Positions 11,382 to 21,252 of a DNA stretch of 64,000 bases are shown in pieces. A model generated the notes under the pieces. That model was not told where the DNA came from. It did not search any database and saw nothing but the letters and a program-made list of their open reading frames with translations. Origin of the DNA: Rhineura floridana (taxonomy: Eukaryota; Chordata; Lepidosauria; Squamata; Rhineuridae); assembly GCF_030035675.1 (NCBI RefSeq), contig NC_084482.1, positions 219,379,943 through 219,443,942 of the forward strand. Reading direction: 5' to 3'. Position numbers and translations under genes: made by a program. Each line of letters opens with the position of its first letter. The stretch's first letter is position 1.

Positions 11382-12741
11382 GAGTATCTGGGTTAAAATT
11401 AATGGGGCAAGTAATAAAAGGAATGTGGTGCTTGGGTGGTTGACGGTCATCCATGGCCGAGTAAGATTGTCTTCCAAGTTAATTTGGTTGGAAGACGCCT
11501 GTGCGTGAATTTGTTTTATGTAGGGAGTTCGGCACATGACGATCAACACACAATCTTGACAGAAAAAGGCTTTGATGCAATGGCATGGATACCATGACAA
11601 CTGGAAGTCCTCTATCTGCTGCAGCCTTCATCTACCTTCACAGCCGTTCATACCTTCACACACATTGTTATAATCCGCCTGTTCTGCCATTGAGGACATT
11701 CTTGGATCGTTCTTTGTCTGGTTCCTCTCCCTTGACCTTACTGCCATGGGTGACCCTGCTGGGAGCACATGACTCCCGACAGCATTGCTCACAGGGTTCA
11801 TTGGAACATGCAAGCCCACTCACCACTACAAAGTGACAATCCTGCGAGGGGAGTGGTGCTTGGAGTCTACTACTGACCACCCAATCAAAGACGAAGATGA
11901 AAAAGTAACTTTTGAAAAGCAAATTGCCAATGTTTTCAGGAGACATGATGTAGTACTAATGGGGGATTTCAATTATCCCGATATCTGCTGGGAGACAAAT
12001 TCTGCCAAACACGGCCCCTCCAAGAAATTTCTGACTTGTGTTTGAGATAACTTTCTCCTACAGAAAGTGGAGGAAGCAACCAGAGGATCAGCTATCCTGG
12101 ACTTGATTCCAACCAATAGAGATGATTTGGTGGATGAAGTGGCAGTTATGGGAACTCTGGGGGAAAGTGACCACACCATACTTGAATTCTTGATTTTAAT
12201 AGAAGCAAAAGCTGAGAGTAGCCATACATGTACCCTGGATTTCAGGAAAGCTGATTTTAATAAACTCAGAACAATTGTAAGTACGGTTCCATAGCATGCA
12301 AGCCTAATGAGAAAAGGAGTCCAAGATGGGTGGGAGTTTCTAAAAAAGGAAATTCTAAAAGCGCAATGGCAAGCAATTCCAACAAGGAAAAAAGGGGGGA
12401 AACAGCAGAAGAAGTCAATGTGGCTTTACAAAAAGCTTAGTGAGGACCTGAAAACAAAAAAGGACACATACAGGAAGTGGAAAGAAGGCCAGGCCACAAA
12501 GGAAGAGTACAGGCAGGTCTCACGGAATTGCAGGGATGGCGTCAGGAAGGCTAAAGCTGAGAATGAGCTGAGGCTTCCCAGCGATGCTAAAAGCAACAAA
12601 AAAGCTTTCCTCAGGTATGTGCATAGAAAAAGACAAAAGAAAAGTAATGGTGGCACAGCTACTCCATGAGGATGGCAAAATGGCAACAGATGACCAAGAA
12701 AAGGCAGAAGTGCTCAATTCCTACTTTGGCTCAGTCTTCTC
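11382..12741 (+). mobile_element. CR1-clade LINE fragment, endonuclease region
   Basis: A CR1 type different from the abundant one here. Visible parts are TESIWVKINGASNKRNVVLG near 11380, [15 protein letters not shown] near 11952 (endonuclease), GESDHTILEF near 12162 and a lysine-rich linker with MWLYKKLSEDLKTKK near 12420. It stops near AEVLNSYFGSVFS at 12741, before the RT. An unrelated insert sits at 11439-11848. Stops and frame changes break it. It replaces about 130 bp of a satellite unit, so its entry or later loss was imprecise. Confidence 0.7.
11439..11848. mobile_element. Unidentified retroposed insert in CR1
   Basis: About 410 bp bracketed by a direct repeat, gtggtgcttgg (11428-11438 and again near 11849-11860), and interrupting CR1 coding sequence between NVVLG and VYYRPP-like codons. 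The repeat looks like a target-site duplication from target-primed insertion. No family recognised; no long frame of its own. Confidence 0.55.
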
Positions 12742-12862
12742 CCGATTTTGGTGTGGGCACCCCCAGTTACTTATTTTTTATGATTTTATGACATCATTAG
12801 GCATTTATGATAATATCAGAAGCCTGATGATTTTGATTGCATAAATGTATCGTTATTCTTGA
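12742..12862 (-). repeat. Satellite palindrome, outer end of right arm
   Basis: gggcacccccagttacttat is followed by the inverse of 9301-9390 (atcagaagcctgatgatttt; cgttattcttgaca). This closes the palindrome begun at 9301. Confidence 0.85.
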
Positions 12863-13115
12863 CAGGGAGAGTGCCCCGATCACAGTGACATATCAGACAG
12901 GGAACCCCAACATATATTTTGGGGTTCATCAGAGACATGTTAACTTTGGCTTGAAGTTGCTGTAGCTGTCAACTTTTCTTTTTTAGTGTTTTGAACTTTC
13001 AAGCAAATAAGGAACTGGGAACCAAATTCAGCGGCGTGATATGCCCAGAGGAATGCTTTGATCTGAACCAACAAAACCAGCACAGCTCAGGGGAGAGGCA
13101 GGCCTTGGGCCGCAG
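12863..13115. other. Unassigned spacer
   Basis: No frame or repeat recognised. Confidence 0.3.
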
Positions 13116-13232
13116 AGCTTGGAAAAGTTACTGTTTTGAACTACAACTCCCATCAGCCCAATCCAGTGGCCATGCTGGCTGGGGCTGATGGGAGTCGTGG
13201 TTCAAAAAAGTAACTTTTCCAAGCTCTGGCTT
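13116..13232. mobile_element. Palindromic MITE
   Basis: gagcttggaaaagttactgt at the left pairs with agtaacttttccaagctctg at the right. The inner arms are actacaactcccatcagccc and ctgatgggagtcgtgg. A short hAT-like foldback element. Confidence 0.75.
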
Positions 13233-13560
13233 GGGGCAGAGCTGCATCCTCCCATCTGGAGGGTCTGCGGGGAGGGGGCCCTTCAGGGGGGCTCTCCCTC
13301 AAGGGGGCTCTCCCTCTCCCACCCTCCCCCTCCGCCCCCCATTGCGTACCTTTGTTTCGAGGCTCCCTCCCCCCACGCAACCCCGCTCTCCGACATCGCT
13401 GCGCGCATGAAGAGGCCTCTGGCGTCTCCACTCTGCATTTCTTGCAGAGAGGCGGAGCAGGAAAGGGAAGTCCCTCCTTCGCGCTCTTTCCTTCGTTAAC
13501 CCTTTAAAGAGCAAAGTGGCTGAAGCTCCTCGGCTGCTTCGCAGGGAGGGAGAGAGGAGG
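13233..13560. other. GC-rich, CpG-containing stretch
   Basis: C- and CpG-rich (for example ccgctctccgacatcgctgc). It could be an old promoter or a LINE 5' end. The open frames across it have no recognisable domain and no support. Confidence 0.35.
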
Positions 13561-13936
13561 CGGGAAGCCCCTTTCTGGCCGGTGACCCTTCTGCGTATTA
13601 AAAATAAAAATGCTATGCACATTTTTTAAAAAGGGCTTCGAGGGAACAGCTTAGGCTAGCCTACACCCTCTTTCCTTTACCTGTTAGATTTTCCTGTGCA
13701 GGGACTTTTTGTGTTGACTTGTGATTCCATCAGAAAGTGGCAGCCTGTGGGAAAAGGGGCACTCATACATCTTGCAAATGCAGTTCCATGTTCTCCCGTG
13801 TTCAGAATTTCAGCCTCCTTTTCAAAACCAATTAAAATTAAGTGTTCCATATTTAAAATGGTTTTCAGGTTGATGGTGTATGATGTTGGTATAACATGCA
13901 TTTTTACTTGTTTGGCTATATTGTAAGCTGCTTGGA
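13561..13936. other. Unassigned spacer
   Basis: AT-rich, no recognisable feature before the CR1 begins. Confidence 0.3.
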
Positions 13937-15023
13937 CATAGTGTACTTAGACTTTCAAAAAGCGTTTGACAAGGTACCTCACCAAAGGCTTCTGAGGAAG
14001 CTTAGCAGTCATAGAATAAGAGGAGAGGTCCTCTTGTGGATAAGGAATTGGTTAAGAAGCAGAAAGCAGAGAGTAGGAATCAACGGACAGTTCTCCCAAT
14101 GGAGGGCTGTAGAAAGTGGAGTCCCTCAAGGATCGGTATTGGGACCTGTACTTTTCAACTTGTTCATTAATGACCTAGAATTAGGAGTGAGCAGTGAAGT
14201 GGCCAAGTTTGCTGACGACACTAAATTGTTCAGGGTTGTTAAAACAAAAAGGGATTGTGAAGAGCTCCAAAAAGATCTCTCCAAACTGAGTGAATGGGCG
14301 GAAAAATGGCAAATGCAATTCAATATAAACAAGTGTAAAATTATGCATATTGGAGCAAAAAATCTGAATTTCACATATACGCTCATGGGGTCTGAACTGG
14401 CGGTGACCGACCAGGAGAGAGACCTTGGGGTTGTAGTGGACAGCACGATGAAAATGTCGACCCAGTGTACGGCAGCTGTGAAAAAGGCAAATTCCATGCT
14501 AGCGATAATTAGGAAAGGTATTGAAAATAAAACAGGCAATATCATAATGCCGTTGTATAAATCTATGGTGCGGCCGCATTTGGAATACTGTGTACAGTTC
14601 TGGTCACCTCATCTCAAAAAGGATATTATAGAGTTGGAAAAGGTTCAGAAGAGGGCAACCAGAATGATCAAGGGGATGGAGCGACTCCCTTACGAGGAAA
14701 GGTTGCAGCATTTGGGGCTTTTTAGTTTAGAGAAAAGGCGGGTCAGAGGAGACATGATAGAAGTGTATAAAATTATGCATAGCATTGAGAAAGTGAATAG
14801 AGAAAAGTTCTTCTCCCTCTCTCATAATACTAGAACTCGTGGACATTCAAAGAAGCTGAATGTTGGAAGATTCAGGACAGACAAAAGGAAGTACTTCTTT
14901 ACTCAGCGCATAGTTAAACTATGGAATTTGCTCCCACAAGATGCAGTAATGGCCACCAGCTTGGACGGCTTTAAAAGAAGATTAGACAAATTCATGGAGG
15001 ACTGGGCTATCAATGGCTACTAG
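13896..15023 (+). CDS. CR1 reverse transcriptase, C-terminal 360 codons
   Basis: An open 375-codon frame whose first codons (13896-13936) are flanking DNA. The CR1 part starts at VYLDFQKAFDKVPHQ. RT blocks follow in order: ESGVPQGSVLGPVLFNLF, then KFADDTKLFRVV (the catalytic aspartates in the FADD form), then LGVVVDSTMKMSTQ, and a thumb/C-terminal region with HLEYCVQFWSPHL, QKRATRMIKGMERLPYEERL and a final FKRRLDKFMEDWAING. Family role: copying LINE RNA at a nicked target. With no endonuclease or promoter it is inert. The uninterrupted frame suggests recent insertion compared with the CR1 relics at 320 and 60240. Confidence 0.85.
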   Translation: MHFYLFGYIVSCLDIVYLDFQKAFDKVPHQRLLRKLSSHRIRGEVLLWIRNWLRSRKQRVGINGQFSQWRAVESGVPQGSVLGPVLFNLFINDLELGVSSEVAKFADDTKLFRVVKTKRDCEELQKDLSKLSEWAEKWQMQFNINKCKIMHIGAKNLNFTYTLMGSELAVTDQERDLGVVVDSTMKMSTQCTAAVKKANSMLAIIRKGIENKTGNIIMPLYKSMVRPHLEYCVQFWSPHLKKDIIELEKVQKRATRMIKGMERLPYEERLQHLGLFSLEKRRVRGDMIEVYKIMHSIEKVNREKFFSLSHNTRTRGHSKKLNVGRFRTDKRKYFFTQRIVKLWNLLPQDAVMATSLDGFKRRLDKFMEDWAINGY

Positions 15024-15237
15024 CTGTGATGGCTGTGCTGTGCCACCCTAGTCAGAGGCAGCATGCTTCTGAAAGCCAGTTGCCGGAAGCCTCAGGAGGG
15101 GAAAGTGTTCTTGCACTCGGGTCCTGCTTGCGGGCTTCCCCCAGGCACCTGGTTGGCCACTGTGAGAACAGGATGCTGGACTAGATGGGCCACTGGCCTG
15201 ATCCAGCAGGCTCTTCTTATGTTCTTACGTTCTTATG
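13937..15237 (+). mobile_element. CR1 LINE, 3' part, young copy
   Basis: 5'-truncated CR1 that ends in the typical short 3' repeat (ttcttatgttcttacgttcttatg, given here as two parts: ttcttatg and ttcttacg). The coding half is one open frame to the stop at 15021-15023. The 3' UTR (gccggaagcctcaggagggg, tgagaacaggatgctggact) is the block found as lone tails elsewhere in the window. Confidence 0.9.
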
Positions 15238-15726
15238 AAAGGCAGGGTAGAAACATGTGAATCAATCATTGCTTCTCCAAGCGGAACCTGGAATGAGTGG
15301 TTGACCTTAGCCCAGTCCATCACCCTAAACCACCTGACAGGATTATCATGAGGTGCAAAAGAAGACTGTCTCGATTGTGGGGCCTAACATGTAGAATGCC
15401 TGCCCCACTGAGATCAGGCAGGGATCCACTGTGGGGTGTTTTCCCCACTGAAGATATATCTTTTCACCCATGCTTTCCCCAATCCTTAGTATTATTCATA
15501 TCAATTCCTGATATCCTTGGTCATTGTGATAATGTTACTGGCTTTACTGATTTTTATTGGATATCCTTTTTTTAAATACTGCTAACCACTTTGATATTCC
15601 TTTCTGTAAATGAAAATTGGTACAGACGGATATAAGACAGATATTACTCTTGTTCTTTGCAGATGCTAAATGTTGCACCAAATGTCCAGAAGATAAGCAT
15701 CCAAACAAGGACAGAGATCCCCAACT
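15238..15726. other. Unassigned spacer
   Basis: Contains tgaatcaatcattgcttctc and a ctgagatcaggcagggatcc stretch that could be an old SINE or L2 scrap. No gene seen. Confidence 0.3.
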
Positions 15727-15832
15727 ACATTCACTATAGCTTCCCAATTTCCCTGCTTTTTAAAGTTTGAAAGAAAGGTCTGCGGGCTATAGGTACGTTC
15801 TTAAACAGCAAGGGTTTTTTTGCCTATTAGTG
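15727..15832 (+). mobile_element. Lone right arm of element T1
   Basis: cattcactatagcttcccaa through tgcctattagtg matches the right end of 7383-8722 and of 18905-27494. The rest of the element is missing. Confidence 0.75.
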
Positions 15833-15989
15833 AATTTATTTCTGTTTTAAACCATGTTGTAAGTTACTTGGAGACCTTTGGGGAACCAGTGACTAACAAA
15901 CATAACAACAACAACAACAAGCCCCTTAAAGAAGCCTCTGTCACCATCTTGGTTGATGGCAGCCCTGAACGCAGCAGAAGACAGGAAAG

Positions 15990-16430
15990 AGGTAGGTAGA
16001 GAGCTATCGCTAGTCGGGCGGTATATAAATTTAATAAATAATAATAATAATAAATAATAAATAGAGTGACCGAATGGGTAAGCAGCCTGGGAGCTCCCTC
16101 CCTGAGATCCACGGCAGTTCTCTCCCTCCCTAACAAGGGGTCCTTCAGGAGCCCCTCTGGGTTGCAGGGGTCCTCAGCCGGGCCTGACCTGGCCGCCCCT
16201 TGGCGCTGGCCCTCTATACCAACACTGTTATCTTCTCGGCGCCAGGTCAAGACTTTCCTCCTCCCAGGCATTTTAGCATGTGTTTTATACTGTTTAAATT
16301 TTTTAAATTGTGTTTTAAATTGTTTCTATAAGATCTGTTTTAAATTGTATTTGTTTTAATATTTTTAGTTATTGTAAACCGCCCAGAGAGCTTCGGCTAC
16401 GGGGTGGTATACAAGTATAATTAAATAAAT
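15990..16430 (+). mobile_element. Two L2-type LINE 3' ends
   Basis: The first ends at about 16060 with gggcggtatataaatttaat and an ATA-rich tail. The second (16061-16430) starts with decayed coding sequence (gccaggtcaagactttcctc, matching the KTWLFRQA end of L2 ORF2) and ends taaaccgcccagagagcttc with an AAAT tail. Confidence 0.65.
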
Positions 16431-16434
16431 AAAT

Positions 16435-16568
16435 GAATGCCTGCATGGAGGCAGAGCACAGACAACATGGCTAGTAGTCACTAAGGAATGAATTTGTCTA
16501 GTCTTTTAAAGCCTTCCAAGTTGGTGGCCATCACTGCCTCTTGTGGGAGTGAATCCCGTAGTTCAAGT
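16435..16568 (-). mobile_element. CR1 fragment, C-terminal codons
   Basis: gaatgaatttgtctagtctt, then aaagccttccaagttggtgg, is the antisense of the CR1 C-terminal coding region near FKRRLDKFMED. Confidence 0.65.
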
Positions 16569-17815
16569 ATTGTTTATTAATTTATTTATCAGATTTGTAT
16601 CCCGCCCTTCCTCCGAGAAGGAGCCCAGGGCGGCAAACAAGAATACTAAAAGCACCTTAAAACATCTTAAAAACTAAACCTTTAAAACATATTAAAACAG
16701 AACATCTTAAAAACTCTTTTAAATAAAACATCTTAAAAAGCAATTCCAGACCTCCTAATAAGATGGTATCTGCAGGAGGCACCTGCAGAGTGCAATGAAT
16801 GGGTGGGTATATAAGGGGTAAGATGATCTTTCAGGTATCCTGGTCCCAAGCTACAGTATATAGGGCTTTGTACACCAAAGTCAGAACTTGAACTTGGCCA
16901 GGTAGCTGATGGGCAGCCAGTGCGATTCTTTCAGCAGCAGGGTGACATGTTGCCGATACTCTGCCCCTGTGAGTGCTGCTGCAGCATTTTGCACTAGCTG
17001 CAGTTTCTGGACCAACCGCAAGGGCAGCTCCACATAGAGCTCATTACAGTAATCCAGCCGGGAGGTTAGTAGTGCATGGACAAGAGTGGTCAGGCTATCC
17101 CTGTCCAGAAATAGCTGCAGATGTCTTATTTATTAAATTTATATCCCGCCCTTCCTCCCAGGAGCCCAGACAAAGCTGGTAAAAGGCACTTCTAGCCACT
17201 GAGGTCACCTGGGCCTCTAGCAACAAAGACGGATCCAGGAGCATCCCCAGACTACAAACGTGCTCTTTCAGAGGGACTACAACTCCATGTGAAGCAGGCA
17301 ATTGGTCAATTATCTGAACTCGGGAACCACCAACCCACAGCGCCTCCATCTTGCTAGGTTTCAGACTCAGTTTATTGGCCCTCATCCAGCCCACCACCGA
17401 GTCCAGGCAGCGGTCCAGGGCTTGCATGGCCTCTCCCAATTCAGATGTTACAGAGAAATATAGCTGGGTGTCATCAGCATATTGTGGACACCTCACCCCA
17501 AAGCTCCTGATGACTGCTCCCAAGGTCTTCATATAGATGTTAAACAGCATGAGGGACAAGATGGTACCCAGTGGCACCCCACAGCACAACTGCCAGGGGG
17601 GCGAAAGACAGTCACCCAACGCTATTCTCTGAGAGCGACCCTGGAGATAGGATTGGAACCACTGTAAAACAGTCCATCCAGTCCCATCTCACCAAGTTGG
17701 CTCAGAAGGGCACCATGGTCAATGGTTATTAAAGCCACCAAGAGATCAGTGACAGAGTTGCAGTCCACATCCTCCCGATAAAGGTCATGCATCAGGGTGA
17801 ACAACTATGCACTTT
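16569..17815 (-). mobile_element. L2-clade LINE, 3' part
   Basis: Antisense L2. The 3' UTR and tail lie at 16569-16800 (tttgtatcccgcccttcctc). Upstream is RT sequence: GVPLGTILSLMLFNIYMKTL, then [18 protein letters not shown] with the catalytic YADD, then CLDSVVGWMRANKLSLKPSK, and SLGMLLDPSLLLEAQV. Frame 17095-17619 holds 174 codons. A 40-bp second L2 tail (tttatatcccgcccttcctc, 17128-17170) interrupts it. Inactive. Confidence 0.8.
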
Positions 17816-18095
17816 GGTGAAGTACTTCCTTTTGTCTGTCCTGAATCTTCCAGCATTCAGCTTCATTGGATGTCCCCAAGTTCGGGAGTTAGGAGAGAGG
17901 GAGAAAAACTTTTCCCTATCCACTTTCTCAAGGCCATGCATAATTTTATACACTTCTATCATGTCTCCTCTGACTCGCCTTTTCTCTAAACTAAAAAGCC
18001 CCAAATGCTGCAACCTTTCCTCGTAAGGGAGTCGCTCCATCCCCTTGATCATTCTGGTTGCCCTCTTCTGAACCTTCTCCAACTCTATAATATAC
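17816..18095 (-). mobile_element. CR1 fragment
   Basis: Antisense CR1 coding region (VQKRATRMIKGMERLPYEER to RFRTDKRKYF) in one open frame, with both ends truncated. Confidence 0.8.
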
Positions 18096-18169
18096 TATAG
18101 ACATTGCCGCTTTACATGTCCTCTTTCATTGCAATTAAAGCATATGAGATCAGTTCTGCCTTAGACAGG

Positions 18170-18800
18170 GTACATAAGAACATAAGAAGAGCCTGCTGGA
18201 TCAGGCCAGTGGCCCATCCAGTCCAGCATCCTGTTCTCACAGTGGCCAACCAGGTGCCTGGGAGAAGCCCGCAAGCAGGACCCGAGTGCAAGAACACTCT
18301 CCCCTCCTGAGGCTTCCGGCAACTGGTTTTCAGAAGCATGCTGCCTCTGACTAGGGTGGCAGAGCACAGCCATCATGGCTAGTAGCCATTGATAGCCCAG
18401 TCCTCCATGAATTTGTCTAATCTTCTTTTAAAGCCGTCCAAGCTGGTGGCCATTACTGCATCTTGTGGGAGCAAATTCCATAGTTTAACTATGCGCTGAG
18501 TAAAGAAGTACTTCCTTTTGTCTGTCCTGGATCTTCCAACATTCAGCTTCTTGGAATGTCCACGAGTTCTAGTATTATGAGAGAGGGAGAAAAACTTTTC
18601 TCTATCCGCTTTCTCAATGCCATGCATAATTTTATACACTTCTCTCTTGTCTTCTCTCACCCGCCTCTTCTCTAAACTAAAAAAGCCCCAAATGCTGCAA
18701 CCTTTCCTCGTAAGGGAGTCGCTCCATCCCCTTGATCATTCTGGATGCCCTTTCCCAGACCTTTTCCAACTCTACAATATCCTTTTTGAGGTGAGGCGAC
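18170..18800 (-). mobile_element. CR1 3' part
   Basis: Starts with the CR1 tail (cataagaacataagaagagc) at 18171, then the 3' UTR, then C-terminal coding sequence to LHLKKDIVE-like codons near 18790. 5' truncated. Frame 18379-18660 is open. Confidence 0.85.
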
Positions 18801-19583
18801 CAGTTTGCAGTATATCATGCTCGCTAAAAACATTTTTGTTTAGGCAAGGATCCCCAGACACTTAATTATAACATGTAGTTTCTAATGTTCTTTTATAACA
18901 TATTCACTAATAGGCAAAAATCCTTGCGGTTTAAGAACGTACCTATAGCCCACAGCTATTTCTATCAAACTTTAAAAAGCAGGGAAATTGGGCAGCTAAT
19001 GCACCAGGGGAGCAGGAGACCTGACCTCCTCTCTGAGATATTGGACTGCCCTACAAATTGGTAAAAATGCAAACACCATTTGGGTTGGTCTTTCACACTC
19101 CCGTCTACTTTCTGTGTAGCTTGGAAGAATTTGGTAACATGTGCCTCTGAGCATACGGTGAGTGGTGGCAACACCTGCAATCAGCCCAAATAATAGAAAG
19201 AAGACATGTGCTGTGCTGATCTTGTTTTAGCCGGGAGGAAGCAACATTATTAAGACAGTTGATATAGTTCAGATGGTCACTTTGAATGTGTCTGATTTCC
19301 TTTGCAATTTTAGTAAAGTTTCCTATAGGAAATCATTGTATTTGTTTCTATTTCTGTAAATATGTGAAGTACAGCAACACTTTGCCAAATGTGCACTAAA
19401 AAAAACTCCAAAAATAGTTGTGGAATAATGGCACTGACTTCTGCAGAATAGTCTCCAGTGGACCTCAGGAGTGTCTCAATTTGCACAAGATAAAACAGTG
19501 GGAGGTGAAATATATTCTAGCAAAATTCTAGGTGTGCTCTATGTTTTTAATTGACCGTGCCCACCTTGCCTTAAATGAAGTGG

Positions 19584-19855
19584 CTCAGGGGTTACGTGTC
19601 TTGCCACCTGTGCAGCCGTGGGCAAGCTGCAGAGTCCCAAGGAGCCTAGTTGCCCCCCCCCAGCTAGCAGTTGTAGAAAAGGAAGAGGCTGGCTTGTGCA
19701 GCTGTGGCAAGCTGAGCAGGCCCTAGCCAGCTGGGGAGGACTAGCCTCAGAGGGAGGCAATGGTAAACCCCCTCTGAATGCCGCTTACCATGAAATCCCT
19801 TTTCATCGGGTAGCCATAAGTCGGGATCAACTTGAAGGCAGACCATTTCCATTTT
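19584..19855 (+). mobile_element. Sauria-type SINE with long body
   Basis: Flanked by direct repeats ttgccttaaatgaagtgg (ending 19583) and ttgccttaaataaagtgg (from 19858), absent from the matching site in copy 1. The head carries an A-box-like tggctcaggggtta. The body ends with ggcaatggtaaaccccctct and the BovB-like tail ccataagtcgggatcaactt. Confidence 0.8.
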
Positions 19856-20742
19856 ACTTTGCCTTAAATAAAGTGGTTTAAACATAGCAGGCTGAAAACA
19901 TGCATCCTCTTTTTTTCAACAGCTAGAGTCATTGCTGAAGGAGCAACATATTAGAATCAGTCTGATTTTTCATCAAACTGCATTTTCAGATTCCACTGTT
20001 AACGCACCGAGACTAGAAATAGAACATAACCTCCCATTTGAAACACAAAAGGCTGTCTTCACCATCATATGACACTGATCTATAAAAAGGCTTTGATATT
20101 AATAAAATAATTTTGACACAGATTTCTGGGATGAAGAATGAGGGAAATAAAATTTTCTAGTTTAGAGTCTCTGTAAAAACATTAGTAACACAGGAAAGAA
20201 GCAAAGTAAGAAGAACACCAACATACAAAAATATAATTCTCCATCTTTGGAGATGGCAGGTGTTGCCACCACTCACCATATGCTCAGAGGCACATGTTAC
20301 CAAATTCTTCCAAGCTACATAGAACATAAGGACATAAGAAGAGCCTGCTGGATCAGGCCAGTGGCCCATCTAGTCCAGCATTCTGTTCTCACAGTGGCCA
20401 ACCAGGTGCCTGGGGGAAGCCCGCAAGCAGGACCCGAGTGCAAGAACACTCTCCCCTCCTGAGGCTTCCGGCAACTGGTTTTCAGAAGCATGCTGCCTCT
20501 GACTAGGGTGGCAGAGCACAGCCATCACGGCTAGTAGCCATTGATAGCCCTGTCCTCCATGAATTTGTCTAATCTTCTTTTAAAGCCATCCAAGCTGGTG
20601 GCCATTACTGCATCTTGTGGGAGCAAATTCCATAGTTTAACTATACGCTGAGTAAAGAAGTACTTCCTTTTGTCTGTCCTGAATCTTCCAACATTCAGCT
20701 TCTTTGAATGTCCACGAGTTCTAGTATTATGAGAGGGAGAAG

Positions 20743-21252
20743 TGTTGATGCTTGGCGGTTCTCGCGTGAAACAACACGTTACGTTAGGATGTAAGATGCT
20801 AAAGAATCATCTCAGAGGCTTGAGAAAGTTTAAGAGTCTTTACTTAGACATTAAGGCTTGTAGCATCCCCCCCCCTTCGGTAGAAGTTCTCAGTTCAGAG
20901 ACATAAGAACATAAAAACATAAGAAGAGCCTGCTGGATCAGGCCAGTGGCCCATCTAGTCCAGCATCCTGTTCTCACAGTGGCCAACCAGGTGCCTGGGG
21001 GAAGCCCGCAAGCAGGACCCGAGTGCAAGAACACTCTCCCCTCCTGAGGCTTCTGAGACAAGACACAGACAGAACAGAACAGCATCAGAAAAGAGTTAGC
21101 ACTTTTTCCCAAGCTGTTATCACCCGTTACCATGGCAACGTGTCTGTTTCCCAGGCCAGTCTTAGCTGATAACGCTGCTCCCTCAGACACATGCTTGTAA
21201 CTCTTTCAGACCTGATGAAAACATCCTTAGGCAGTACGGCCTAATGCCAACA
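20743..21252 (-). repeat. Copia LTR with CR1 tail inserted
   Basis: tgttgatgcttggcggttct to cctaatgccaaca. About 350 bp of LTR plus the 151-bp CR1 tail at 20904-21054. The pyrimidine/purine tract expected beside this LTR (ccccccttttt on the + strand) follows at 21254. Confidence 0.9.
20904..21054 (-). mobile_element. CR1 3' tail inserted in the copia LTR
   Basis: taagaacataaaaacataag, then the CR1 3' UTR, ends at gaggcttct. The 6-bp gagaca is present on both sides (20898-20903 and 21055-21060) and only once in the other LTR. Confidence 0.88.

Noticed and set aside
9361-11508. Several overlapping frames up to 207 codons in the satellite region
   Set aside because: The unit length and composition create periodic frames on both strands; no start context, domain or splice logic.
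13153-13622. GC-rich frames of 92-107 codons
   Set aside because: CpG-rich low-complexity sequence, frames open on both strands, no domain.
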